From Mycobacterium sp. Root135 (GTDB taxonomy: Bacteria; Actinomycetota; Actinomycetes; Mycobacteriales; Mycobacteriaceae): a stretch of 64,000 nucleotides of DNA. Every line of letters begins with the position of its first letter. The stretch's first letter is position 1. The notes beneath the pieces were generated by a model. That model was not told the origin of the DNA. It did not search any database and worked only from the letters and a program-made list of their open reading frames with translations. Both the position numbers and the translations under genes were made by a program. The stretch spans positions 808,034 to 872,033 of the forward strand of contig NZ_LMEZ01000001.1 of NCBI RefSeq assembly GCF_001426545.1, in the 5' to 3' direction. Positions 23,287 through 32,347 of this stretch are shown piece after piece.

Positions 23287-26200
23287 CACCGCAGCACGGT
23301 ACGCACCCGACGCAGATCCACGATGCCCGGCGCGCCCACGTCGGTGGACTGACGGGCCTGTTTCTCCCGAATGTCGGACACGTCGACGTGACCGGGGGTG
23401 AATCCGGTGGCCTCGAACCGTCGCCCCCGTCGCGATTCCGCTTCGACCGCGTTGACGGGAGGGTTGTCGTAGGACCGGCCGCCGGGGTGGCTGACGTGGT
23501 ACGTGCAACCGCCCCGCGACGTCCCGGTGGCGAGGTCGATGAGCTCGAACCGCAGTGGGTCGTCGACGGTGATGGAGGGATGCAGTGCGCTCGGCGGTTG
23601 CCACGCCCGGTAGCGGACGCCGCCGACCTGGACGTCGCCGTTGCCGGTCGCCAGCAACGGGATGGGGTATCCGTTGGCCGTGACGACGTACCTGTCGCGG
23701 TCGGCCCCGATCAGGCGGACCTGTAGGCGTTCGATGGAGGAGTCGACGTAGCGGGCCGTGCCGCCGGCGGTCGACTCCTCGCCGAGGACGTTCCACGGTT
23801 CGATCGCGCCGCGAAGTTCGATCTCGACACCGTCGAACACGGCCGTGCCGACACGTGGGAAGCGGAACTCCGTGAAGGGGTCGAGCCAGCTGGTGTCGAA
23901 AGCGATGCCGTGCGCACGAAGATCGGCCGCGACATCGGCGATGTCCTGAATGATGAAGTGCGGCAACAGGTATCGGCCGTGGAGGTTGGCGCCGTGGCGG
24001 ATCAGCGGGGCGCGCAGCGGCTTGTCCCAGAACCACGACACCAGGGAGCGCACCAGCAGCGACTGGACCATCGCCATCTGGAAGTGCGGTGGCATCTCGA
24101 AGCCGCGGAGCTCCAACAACCCCAGCCGACCCCGTGCGCTGTCCGGGCTGTAGAGCTTGTCGATGCAGAACTCGGCGCGGTGGGTGTTGCCGGTGATGTC
24201 GGTGAGGAGGTGGCGGAGGGCGCGGTCGGTGATCCACGGAGCGGAGCTTGCGGAGCGACCATGTTCCAGCATGGAGGTGTCGTCGCTTTCAAGATCCGCT
24301 GTGAGGCGGGCGATCTCGGCGAACGCGATCTCCAACTCGTACAGCGAATCCGGGCGGCCCTCGTCGACGCGCGGCGCCTGCGAGGTGGTGCCGATGAAGC
24401 GTCCGGAGAACAGATAGGACAGGGCCGGGTGGCGCTGCCAATAGGTGAGCATCGACACCAGGAGGTCGGGCCGCCGAAGCATCGGGGACTCGGCGGGCGT
24501 GATGCCGCCGAGGGTGATGTGGTTGCCGCCGCCGGTACCGCCATGGGTGCCGTCGACGTCGAACGACTCGGTGGACAGGCGCGTGAGTCGTGCCTGCTCG
24601 TAAAGGGTTTCGAGTTGTTGCCGCTGCTCGGCGAAGCTGGTGGTCGGGGCGACGTTGACCTCGATGACGCCGGGGTCTGGTGTCACCGACATCGTCGTCA
24701 GGCGCTCGTCGGACGGGGGCCCGTAACCCTCGAGAACCAACGGGCAGTTCGCCTCGGCGGCCGCCGCCTCAAGACGCGTCACCACGTCGACGAAGTGTTC
24801 GAGTTCCTCGGTCGGCGGAAGGAAGACGTAGAGCACCCCGTCGCGGACCTCGGCGACCATCGCGGTGATGGGGGCGCCGTCGGCCTCTTCGACTTCGGGT
24901 TCGACGTCCTCTGAGTCGTCGTCGAGAAGCTTGCCGCGAGGAGCAAGGGGGTCCGCTTCGTGCGAGGCGCGGGGTGGCTTCCAGCTGACGGCGTCCAGCG
25001 GCAGGCGCAAGCCGGCAGGTGAGTCGCCGGACAGCAGGACGATGCGTCCCCGCCGGAACTGCCAGTCCGCGCTGGCCCAACCGGTTTCGTCCTCCCGGCG
25101 GTGCAGCGGCAAGACGTATGCACTCGGCTCGGTGACCGACTGGTCCAACCGGGTCAGCAGATTCGCCCTGGCGTCGGGCGTGTCGGACTCGAGGTCGTCA
25201 CCGCCGGCGACCGGCTCACCCGCGGGCTGCCGAACCGCGGCGGCCAACTGGCCGAGTGCGTCCTCGAAGGCGGGTCGAACCTGCGAATCGGGCAGCCCGA
25301 GCCCGGCGGCCACGGCACCGAGGACCCGCAGTGCCGAATCGGCGGGCACCGGGTCGGCGGGAGACTCGGACCACGGGTCGGCGAGGAGCGCGGGGTTGGT
25401 CCACAGCGGCTGACCGTCGGCCCGCCAGTGCAGCATGATCTGCCAGCGCGGCAACGGTTCTCCGGGATACCACTTCCCCTGCGATCGCTGCACCAGCCCC
25501 TGCGGCGCCCAGATTTCCTTGAGCCTGGCGGCCAAGGCCGAGGCCCGTTCGCGTTTGTGGGGTCCGTCGGCGTCGGTGGTCCACTCCGGGTCGACCTGGT
25601 TGTCGATCGAGACGAACGTCGGCTCGCCGCCCATGGTCAACCGGACGTCGGCCGCAGCCATCCGGGCGTCGACTGCGGCGCCAAGGTCGACGATGGAGTC
25701 CCATGCGGCGGGTGTGTACGGCAGCGTGACGCGGGGGTCCTCGTGCACCCGGGTGACGAGGTTGGAGAAGTCGAGCGTCACCCCGCACGGGTCGGTGGCC
25801 CCGGTGATCGGCGCGGCCGACGCCGGATGCGGCGTCGCCGACAGCGGGATGTGGCCTTCACCGGCGAACAGCGCCGAGGTCGGGTCCAGACCGATCCAGC
25901 CCGCGCCGGGGATGTAGACCTCGGTCCAGGCGTGCAGGTCGGTGAAGTCGGCGACGGGCCCCGACGGACCGTCCAACGCCTTGACGTCCGACGTCAACTG
26001 AACCAGGTAGCCCGAGACGAACCGGGCGGCCAGACCCATCTGGCGCAGCACCGACACCATCAACCAGGCCGAGTCGCGGCAGGATCCGATGGCGGTCTGC
26101 AGGGTGTGGTCCGGTGTCTGCACACCGGCCTCCATGCGGACGCTGTAACCCACGTCGGCGTTGATCGCACCGTTGAGCGCGACGAGGAAGTCGATGGTGC

Positions 26201-26642
26201 GGGTGCCCGGACGAACGCTGAAGTTCCTGACCCAGTCCTTGGCGAGCTCGCCGGGACCGGAGCCGTCGCCATCCTCGTCGACCGGCCGCAGGTACGGCTT
26301 GAGATCCTCCAGCAGCGCCTTCGGATATTGGAAGGGCCACGTCTCGGCGAAGTCCTCGATGAAGAAGTCGAAGGGGTTGATGACCTTCAGGTCGGCGATG
26401 AGGCCGACGGTGATCGTCAATTCACGCGTCCGAGTAGGAAACACCAGCCGGGCGAGGAAGTTGCCGAACGCGTCCTGCTGCCAGTTCACGAAGTGATCGG
26501 CAGGCTCGACCTGCAGCGAATACGCCTCGATCGGGGTGCGCGAGTGCGGCGCAGGACGAAGACGGACGACGTGCGGATGAACTTCTACCAGCCGGTCGAA
26601 CGTGTAACTGGTCCGATGTTCCAGCCCCACCTTGATTCCCAT
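23286..26642 (-). CDS. Large transglutaminase-DUF2126 protein
   Basis: An 1118-residue protein. The N-terminal transglutaminase domain has Cys188 (AIGSCRDSAWLMV), His238 (TDLHAWTEVY) and Asp253 (GLDPTSALF). The remaining 800 or so residues form the DUF2126 region. Marks are LTMGGEPTFVSIDN, HKRERASALAARLKEIW, THGGTGGGNHITLGG and PHFQMAMVQSLLVRSLVSWFW. The last two resemble glutamine-synthetase-like/amidoligase catalytic blocks, which suggests a second ligase activity. This is inference. It lies upstream of, and overlaps, the ATP-grasp fusion, and is preceded by a DUF389 gene 53 bases away. Start ATG 26642 (MGIKVGLEHRTSY). Confidence 0.9.
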   Translation of the reverse strand: MGIKVGLEHRTSYTFDRLVEVHPHVVRLRPAPHSRTPIEAYSLQVEPADHFVNWQQDAFGNFLARLVFPTRTRELTITVGLIADLKVINPFDFFIEDFAETWPFQYPKALLEDLKPYLRPVDEDGDGSGPGELAKDWVRNFSVRPGTRTIDFLVALNGAINADVGYSVRMEAGVQTPDHTLQTAIGSCRDSAWLMVSVLRQMGLAARFVSGYLVQLTSDVKALDGPSGPVADFTDLHAWTEVYIPGAGWIGLDPTSALFAGEGHIPLSATPHPASAAPITGATDPCGVTLDFSNLVTRVHEDPRVTLPYTPAAWDSIVDLGAAVDARMAAADVRLTMGGEPTFVSIDNQVDPEWTTDADGPHKRERASALAARLKEIWAPQGLVQRSQGKWYPGEPLPRWQIMLHWRADGQPLWTNPALLADPWSESPADPVPADSALRVLGAVAAGLGLPDSQVRPAFEDALGQLAAAVRQPAGEPVAGGDDLESDTPDARANLLTRLDQSVTEPSAYVLPLHRREDETGWASADWQFRRGRIVLLSGDSPAGLRLPLDAVSWKPPRASHEADPLAPRGKLLDDDSEDVEPEVEEADGAPITAMVAEVRDGVLYVFLPPTEELEHFVDVVTRLEAAAAEANCPLVLEGYGPPSDERLTTMSVTPDPGVIEVNVAPTTSFAEQRQQLETLYEQARLTRLSTESFDVDGTHGGTGGGNHITLGGITPAESPMLRRPDLLVSMLTYWQRHPALSYLFSGRFIGTTSQAPRVDEGRPDSLYELEIAFAEIARLTADLESDDTSMLEHGRSASSAPWITDRALRHLLTDITGNTHRAEFCIDKLYSPDSARGRLGLLELRGFEMPPHFQMAMVQSLLVRSLVSWFWDKPLRAPLIRHGANLHGRYLLPHFIIQDIADVAADLRAHGIAFDTSWLDPFTEFRFPRVGTAVFDGVEIELRGAIEPWNVLGEESTAGGTARYVDSSIERLQVRLIGADRDRYVVTANGYPIPLLATGNGDVQVGGVRYRAWQPPSALHPSITVDDPLRFELIDLATGTSRGGCTYHVSHPGGRSYDNPPVNAVEAESRRGRRFEATGFTPGHVDVSDIREKQARQSTDVGAPGIVDLRRVRTVLR

Positions 26643-26695
26643 AGGCGTTGATCCCACCACACCCGGACGGGGGGTGCATCGTCGAAGGGGTGCAG

Positions 26696-27625
26696 TCAGC
26701 CCTGGGCGACGCGGGCGATCAGGGTGCCCTTGGGGCGCAAGATCAGAACGAGGACACCGGCAACGACGATGCCGACCAGGTTGACCACGAGTTGGAGCGC
26801 CGACTTGGCGGCGACGTCCCAGTCCCCCAGGATCGCCGCCACGACGGCGAATCCGGCCGCGGGGACCGTGGTGACGGAGATGAAGACCCCGACGAGCGCC
26901 GCCGACTTTGCCGAGACCAACGACAACATGCCCGCCGCGCCTGCCAGCAGTGCCACGACGAAGGAGATGGGTCCAACCTGGAAGATGAAGTCCACCTCGG
27001 TAAGTCGTCGCACGGTGTCGAGGCTGATCCAGCCCAGTGCGTGGCCGGCCAACGTTGCCGCGGCGGTGAACGCCATTGCCACCGGGAAGCCGACGGCGAG
27101 GGCCAGCAGCGCCCGCCGCGCCAGGTCCCACCGTCTTTGCACCATGGCTACCGCGATGGCGGCAAGTGGGCCGAATTCGGGACCCAGCACCATTGCACCG
27201 ACCACGGTGACGGTCGAGTCGGTCAAAGCGCCGATCGCGGCGATCAGACACGCCAGGGTGAGAAACAACACGAAGGTGACCGACAGGGTGGACTCCTCGC
27301 GGGTTCGCCCGATCAGTTCGTCCCACAGCAACGCGTCGGCGGGATCTCCGACCGCCTCGTCCTCGGCCCGGTGCGCGCGGGTGGACAGCACCGTGTCGAG
27401 GACTTCGAGGGTGATGGCGCCGCGATGCTGGACGTCGAGGGCCTTGAGTTGGCGGATGAGGCCGTTGGCGCATTCGCGCGCGACGTCGGCGGTGATCTCG
27501 TCGCCGACGGGATCGAGTGCGGCGCCTGGATAGAGCAGCAGGTTCGCCACGCCGACCTCCCCGCGGAGGATGTCGATCACCTCGTCGCGAAGGTCCTCCG
27601 GCGCGATGACGCGCAAGTGCAGCAC
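26696..27625 (-). CDS. DUF389 family integral membrane protein
   Basis: About 309 residues. A soluble N-terminal domain of about 100 residues (VLHLRVIAPEDLRDEVIDIL) precedes five or six hydrophobic helices with the family's VVGAMVLGPEFGPLAAIAVA and GVFISVTTVPAAGFAVV blocks. Function is unknown (some call it TIGR00341). The start is taken as GTG 27625. Another GTG three codons upstream is possible. It reads in the same direction as the transglutaminase cluster and could be its first gene, but the 53-base gap leaves this open. Confidence 0.83.
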   Translation of the reverse strand: MLHLRVIAPEDLRDEVIDILRGEVGVANLLLYPGAALDPVGDEITADVARECANGLIRQLKALDVQHRGAITLEVLDTVLSTRAHRAEDEAVGDPADALLWDELIGRTREESTLSVTFVLFLTLACLIAAIGALTDSTVTVVGAMVLGPEFGPLAAIAVAMVQRRWDLARRALLALAVGFPVAMAFTAAATLAGHALGWISLDTVRRLTEVDFIFQVGPISFVVALLAGAAGMLSLVSAKSAALVGVFISVTTVPAAGFAVVAAILGDWDVAAKSALQLVVNLVGIVVAGVLVLILRPKGTLIARVAQG

Positions 27626-27688
27626 GGGGCGCACGTTAGCCCGTACACGACGGACGTGAAACGAACTGACGCTAAATGTGGGCACTCC

Positions 27689-27776
27689 ACACGATCGTGT
27701 TGTAAATTCACACTCCAGTTGCTGTTTCCGCCAGATGTTTCGAAATCCGGAGATCAAAGCTGTGAAAATTGCACAG
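27689..27776. promoter_or_regulatory. Palindromes in the DUF389-DeoR intergenic region
   Basis: The 168-base divergent gap is AT-rich for this genome. It holds a perfect palindrome ACACGATCGTGT (27689-27700), TTTCGAAA (27738-27745) and an imperfect inverted repeat CTGTG-N7-CACAG (27760-27776) just upstream of the regulator start. One or more are likely operators for the DeoR-type regulator. The third resembles a CRP site but has one base too few between half-sites. No coding sequence is seen here. Confidence 0.4.
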
Positions 27777-27793
27777 TCTGTGTGTGGCTGAAC

Positions 27794-28597
27794 GTGGACG
27801 CCAAGGCGCGGCGGACGCGGATCGAAGAGCGGGTAAGCGCTGAGCGGGAGGTCGGCTACGCCGACTTGGCTGCCGAGTTCGACGTCTCCGAGATGACGAT
27901 CCGGCGCGACATGGAGGCATTGGAGGCGCTTGGCGTCGTCCGTCGGGTGGTCGGCGGGGCCATCGCCTTGAAGGGCAAGGACAGCGAACCGACATTCGAG
28001 ACCCGGATCGCCAACGCCGCAGAGGAGAAGCGCCACATCGCCGATGCAGTGGCCGAACTCATCGGGCCCGGCGAGACGCTGATCCTCGACTCCGGGAGTA
28101 CCGCACTGGCGGTGGCGCAGTCCCTCCGTGGGCGCCGCCTCGGTTTGACCGTTCTCACCCCCAGCGTGCTCGCCGCGTTGGAACTGGTCGACGAAGCCGA
28201 CACCACCGTCGTGCTCACCGGTGGGGAGCTGCGCCCCAGCGAGCTCAGCCTGATTGGTCCCGCGGCCGAAGACACCCTCTCCCAATACAACTGCGACACA
28301 TTCGTGATGGGTGTGGCCGGCATCGACGGTCTTCGCGGCATCTCCGATTACCACCAGGCCGACAGCAGGGTGAAGCGCGCCGCCATCGCGCGGGCCGACC
28401 GGGTGATCGTCGCCGCCGACCGGAGCAAGCTCGGCAGAGTCACCTTCACCAGCATCGCCGCGCTTGGCGACATCCACGTCATCATCACCGACGGCGACCC
28501 CCAACACCCGACCCTGGTCGCCGCTCGCAAGGAAGGCGTCGAGGTCGTCTGCGTCGACGGATTGGACGCCGCCGCTGCGGAGGTCGAATCACTATGA
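27794..28597 (+). CDS. DeoR/GlpR family sugar-operon regulator
   Basis: About 267 residues. The N-terminal HTH (YADLAAEFDVSEMTIRRDMEALEALG; core SEMTIRRDMEALE) is followed by the DeoR sensor domain, an ISOCOT-fold phosphosugar-binding module, with ETLILDSGSTALAVAQSL and TFVMGVAGIDGLRGIS. Regulators of this class repress sugar-uptake operons and release DNA on binding a phosphorylated sugar. The start is set at GTG 27794 (VDAKARRTRI). GTG 27782 in the same frame is an alternative. It overlaps the kinase start (ATGA), so it is the first gene of the carbohydrate operon. Confidence 0.9.
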   Translation: MDAKARRTRIEERVSAEREVGYADLAAEFDVSEMTIRRDMEALEALGVVRRVVGGAIALKGKDSEPTFETRIANAAEEKRHIADAVAELIGPGETLILDSGSTALAVAQSLRGRRLGLTVLTPSVLAALELVDEADTTVVLTGGELRPSELSLIGPAAEDTLSQYNCDTFVMGVAGIDGLRGISDYHQADSRVKRAAIARADRVIVAADRSKLGRVTFTSIAALGDIHVIITDGDPQHPTLVAARKEGVEVVCVDGLDAAAAEVESL

Positions 28598-30075
28598 GCA
28601 GCAGGACGATCGGCATCGACGTCGGCACCACGGGCACCAAGACGGTGATCTTCGACACCGACCTCGGCATCGTCGCGCAAGCCTCGCGTGAGACCGCGCT
28701 GCACTCACCGGGCCCGGGGTACGCCGAAGCACATCCCGCCCAGTGGCACCGCAACGTGGTCGACTCCATCCAAGAGGCGTTGCACACGAGCGGAATCAAG
28801 GGCGAGTCGGTGACGGCGATCGCCGTCACGGGCATGGTGCCGGCCGTCGTGGCACTCGACGACCGCGGTCAGCCGTTGCGCCCCGCAATCCTCCAGAACG
28901 ACGCCAGGGCACACCGTGAAGTTGCCGACCTCGCACGGGCGCTGGCGGGCGTCGACCTGGTGACGATGACGGGGTCCGCGCTGACCCAGCAGTCGGTGGC
29001 GCCCACCATCGCGTGGTTGCGCACGCACGAGCCAGACGTCTACGAGCGCACGGCGCACGTCGTCGGCTCCTACGACTGGGTGCTGACGGCCTTGGGCGCC
29101 GACGTCCACGTCGAGCAGAACTGGGCGCTCGAGTCGGGGCTGTTCACCATCGACGGCGACCTCGCGGAACCCGTTCTCGCGGCCGCAGACTTCGATGCGG
29201 GCATGCTGGCTCCCGTCCACCGACCCGGGACCAAGGTCGGCGAATTGAGCAGCGCGGCAGCACGTTCGACCGGTTTGGCCGCAGGTACGGCACTGGTCGT
29301 CGGGGGCGCCGACCACGTCCTGTCCGCATTCGCTGCCGGGGTCAACGAACCCGGTGACGCACTGGTCAAACTCGGCGGCGCCGGAGACATCCTGGTCGCC
29401 AGTGACACCCGCGTCGTCGACGAACGCCTCTACCTGGACGCCCATCCCGTCCCGGGACACTGGCTGCCGAACGGGTGCATGGCTACCAGCGGCAGCCTGA
29501 TCCGGTGGTTTCAAACGCTCGTCGGCGGTGCCGATCTCGCCGAACTCGACGACGAAGCCGCCGCCACCGCACCGGCGGAGGTGCTGTGCCTGCCGTACTT
29601 CCTCGGCGAGAAGAGCCCGCTGCACGACCCCGATCTCCGCGGCGTGTTCGCCGGCATGCACCTGGGCCACGGCCGCGCCGACCTCTATCGGTCGGTCTTG
29701 GAGGCGATCGCCTTCGGGTTCCGGCACCACGTCGACGTCTTCACCGACATCGGCATCGCGCTACGCCGGGTGATGATCACCAACGGCGGGTCGAAGTCCA
29801 CGCTGTGGAAGCAGATCCACGCCGACGTCCTTGGCATCGAGATGCGGCCCGTCCGAGGACATCCCGGCGCCTCGCTCGGCGCCGCGGTGATCGCCGCAGT
29901 CGGCGTGGGCGCTCTCGACGACTGGTCCGACGCCGCCCGATTCGTCACCTTCGACCCACCCGTCGTCCCAGACCCAAACCGACGAGCGATCTACGACGAC
30001 GCATACGCGAACTGGCGCCGCCTTGGAACTGCGATGACGCCCATCTCACACGCGATGGCGAGAAGTCCCCGATGA
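28594..30075 (+). CDS. FGGY family carbohydrate kinase (xylulokinase-like)
   Basis: A 493-residue sugar kinase with both FGGY domains. The N-terminal phosphate-binding loop is IGIDVGTTGTKTVIFD. The C-terminal domain has GGADHVLSAFAAGV and the adenosine-binding ITNGGSKSTLWKQIHADVLG. Closest in layout to xylulokinases, but FGGY kinases also act on ribulose, glycerol, fuculose, erythritol and others, so the sugar is not decided by sequence alone. Its product is the likely signal for the DeoR regulator upstream. A four-base overlap couples it to the regulator, and its stop overlaps a possible start of the binding protein. Confidence 0.9.
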   Translation: MSSRTIGIDVGTTGTKTVIFDTDLGIVAQASRETALHSPGPGYAEAHPAQWHRNVVDSIQEALHTSGIKGESVTAIAVTGMVPAVVALDDRGQPLRPAILQNDARAHREVADLARALAGVDLVTMTGSALTQQSVAPTIAWLRTHEPDVYERTAHVVGSYDWVLTALGADVHVEQNWALESGLFTIDGDLAEPVLAAADFDAGMLAPVHRPGTKVGELSSAAARSTGLAAGTALVVGGADHVLSAFAAGVNEPGDALVKLGGAGDILVASDTRVVDERLYLDAHPVPGHWLPNGCMATSGSLIRWFQTLVGGADLAELDDEAAATAPAEVLCLPYFLGEKSPLHDPDLRGVFAGMHLGHGRADLYRSVLEAIAFGFRHHVDVFTDIGIALRRVMITNGGSKSTLWKQIHADVLGIEMRPVRGHPGASLGAAVIAAVGVGALDDWSDAARFVTFDPPVVPDPNRRAIYDDAYANWRRLGTAMTPISHAMARSPR

Positions 30076-30107
30076 GAATTCGACAAGTGAAAGGAACTGT
30101 GCCGCAC

Positions 30108-31433
30108 ATGAAGTCAACGACTCCCCCGACACCACGGCGGAGGCGGCCAGTCCTGCCTGCGCCCGTCCTCGCGCTACTGGCGGTCCTCACCCTGATGCTC
30201 AGTGCCTGCGCGGGCAGCGGAGGCCCCGAGCAGCCTCAGGCCACGGGCAACGGCGACGTCGGGAAGGACGTCTCGGGAACGGTCCGCATCCTCATGGAGA
30301 ACGTGCCCGACACCGACGTCGTCAAGGCGATGGTGCCGGAGTTCAACAAGGAGTATCCGAACGTCAAGGTCGACATCGAGACCCTGACGTATGACCAGAT
30401 GCGCGACAAGCTGGTGTCGTCGTTCCAGTCGTCCTCGCCGACGTATGACCTCATCATCGTCGACAACCCGTGGATGGTGGACTTCGCCAAGGCGAACTTC
30501 CTGCAGCCGTTGGATTCTCGTATCGACGGCACCCCCGACTACGACGCCGCCGACTTCTTCAAGCCGCTCACCGACATCACAGAAGTCGACGGAGTGAAGT
30601 ACGGCGTACCGTTCTACAACTACGCGCTCGGCTACCTCTACAACACCGACGATCTGACCGCCGCCAAGCTCCCCGTGCCCACGACCCTCGACGAATTGGT
30701 CAGCACCTCCAAGGCGCTCAAGGTCGACGACCGTGCGGGGATCGCGATGCAACCCCAGCGGGGCTACAAGATCTTCGAGGAGTGGGGCAACTGGCTGTTC
30801 GCCGCGGGCGGTTCCATCTACGGCCCCGACGGCAAGCCGACGCTGAACACCCCACAGGCGAAGCAGGCCCTGAACGCGTACATCGACACGTACAAGACCG
30901 CCGCGCCGCCGAACAGCCTGAACTGGGCCTTCGACGAGGCGTTCCGGTCGGTCTCCAGCGATCAGGCCGCGTCGATGATCAGCTACAACTGGAACCTGCC
31001 CGCGCTCAACGCACCCGGCTCGGGTCCCTCGGCGGGCAAGTACAAACTGGCCGAGATCCCCGGCGGCAAGCAGGTCCTCGGCTCGTGGAGTTGGTCGATT
31101 CCGGCCAACTCGGGTGCGGCCGACGCGGCGTGGGCGTTCACGTCCTGGCTCACGTCCAAGGCACACGACGTCCAGCGCACCGAGAAGGGTGGCGCCGCCA
31201 TCCGGCAGAGCACCCTGCAGGATCCTGCGGTTCTGAACGGTCCGCTCGGCGCCGACTACTACAAGACCGTCGAGAAGATGCTCGGCAACGCCGCGCCGCT
31301 CAGCCAGGGTCCCAGTGGTGAGGAGATGATCCAGGCCGTTGGAACCGAACTCAACGAGGCGGTCGCCGGCACCAAGAGCGTCGACGACGCACTGGCGGCA
31401 GCACAGGCCGCCGCCGAGAAGATCCAGGGCTGA
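30108..31433 (+). CDS. Sugar ABC transporter substrate-binding lipoprotein
   Basis: About 441 residues. The lipoprotein signal peptide has a basic n-region (PRRRRPV), a hydrophobic core and lipobox LSAC with the lipidated Cys near residue 34. A family 1 extracellular solute-binding domain follows (VKAMVPEFNKEYPNVKVDIE, YDLIIVDNPWMVDF, GYKIFEEWGNWLFAAGG). The ATG at 30108 is preceded by AAAGGA (12-base gap). An in-frame ATG at 30072 overlapping the kinase stop would add 12 residues. It captures the sugar outside the membrane for the two permeases that follow. Confidence 0.92.
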   Translation: MKSTTPPTPRRRRPVLPAPVLALLAVLTLMLSACAGSGGPEQPQATGNGDVGKDVSGTVRILMENVPDTDVVKAMVPEFNKEYPNVKVDIETLTYDQMRDKLVSSFQSSSPTYDLIIVDNPWMVDFAKANFLQPLDSRIDGTPDYDAADFFKPLTDITEVDGVKYGVPFYNYALGYLYNTDDLTAAKLPVPTTLDELVSTSKALKVDDRAGIAMQPQRGYKIFEEWGNWLFAAGGSIYGPDGKPTLNTPQAKQALNAYIDTYKTAAPPNSLNWAFDEAFRSVSSDQAASMISYNWNLPALNAPGSGPSAGKYKLAEIPGGKQVLGSWSWSIPANSGAADAAWAFTSWLTSKAHDVQRTEKGGAAIRQSTLQDPAVLNGPLGADYYKTVEKMLGNAAPLSQGPSGEEMIQAVGTELNEAVAGTKSVDDALAAAQAAAEKIQG

Positions 31434-31495
31434 CCCGTCCCCCCGGGGCCAGCCCGTATGAAGCCGACCATCCCACGAAAGGAGCGACGACGACC

Positions 31496-32347
31496 GTGAC
31501 GTTCAAACATGGCATGGTCGCCCCCCTAGTCGCTCTCTTCGTCGGGGTGGTCGGCTTCCCCCTCGGCTACGCGTTCTACCTGAGTGTCACCGACTACAAG
31601 TTGACCAGTCGCGGCGCTCCGAGACTGGTCGGTGCCGACAACTACGCCGCCACGTTTGGCGACGCCGCGTTCTGGCAGGCGTTCGGCACCACGGCGCTGT
31701 TCGTCGCGGTGGCCGTCGGAATGGAGTTGCTGATCGGTCTCGCCATCGCGCTGTCGCTGCAAAAGCAGCGCTGGGCAAGCGATCTCACCCGGTCGATGCT
31801 CCTGGCGCCGATGTTCATCACCCCGATCGCCGTCGGGTTGATCTTCCGGTTCCTGCTCAACGATCAGATCGGCGCCATCCCGCACCTCTTGCACGCCGTC
31901 GGCCTCGACTACGACTTCTTCGGGCCGGGTCGCGCACTGTTCACCATCGCCTTCATCGACGTCTGGCAGTGGACTCCGTTCATGGTGCTGCTGTTGCTCG
32001 CCGGTCTCGAGTCCATCCCCAAGGAGCCACTCGAGGCGGCCAGGGTGGACGGCGCGAGCGGTTGGTACGTGCTGCGCCGTGTCACGCTGCCGCTGCTGGC
32101 GCCGGTACTGGTCGTGGCGGTGCTGCTGCGCTGCCTCGACGCCATGAAGGTCTTCGAATACGTCTTCGCCACCACCCGCGGCGGACCGGGCACCGAGACC
32201 CAAACGCTGCAGTACTTCATCTACCAGACCGGGATCCAGTTCTTCCGTCTTGGATCGGCGTCGTCGATGGCGTTCGTGGTGCTGCTGGTAGTGCTGACGA
32301 TCATCGTCGTCGCGTTCCGCCGGATGGACAAGGCCAAGCAGTCATGA
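31496..32347 (+). CDS. Sugar ABC transporter permease (MalF/UgpA type)
   Basis: A 283-residue inner-membrane permease with six hydrophobic segments. The cytoplasmic EAA loop reads EAARVDGASGWYVLRRVTLP, which docks on the ATPase. GTG start with GAAAGGAG at 31477-31484. Its stop overlaps the start of the second permease (ATGA), consistent with a heterodimer produced in equal amounts. The upstream gap of 62 bases holds only a short GC-rich dyad. Confidence 0.94.
   Translation: MTFKHGMVAPLVALFVGVVGFPLGYAFYLSVTDYKLTSRGAPRLVGADNYAATFGDAAFWQAFGTTALFVAVAVGMELLIGLAIALSLQKQRWASDLTRSMLLAPMFITPIAVGLIFRFLLNDQIGAIPHLLHAVGLDYDFFGPGRALFTIAFIDVWQWTPFMVLLLLAGLESIPKEPLEAARVDGASGWYVLRRVTLPLLAPVLVVAVLLRCLDAMKVFEYVFATTRGGPGTETQTLQYFIYQTGIQFFRLGSASSMAFVVLLVVLTIIVVAFRRMDKAKQS

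Noticed and set aside
23286..27473. N-terminal extension of the transglutaminase-DUF2126 protein by about 277 residues
   Set aside because: The extension overlaps the DUF389 gene out of frame and is Arg/Gly-rich shadow sequence. The ATG at 26642 begins the family's normal N-terminus.
27760..27776. Possible CRP site upstream of the DeoR-type gene
   Set aside because: The spacing between TGTGA and CACA is one base short of the canonical 16-bp site and the right half starts GCACA. It is kept only as a generic palindrome.
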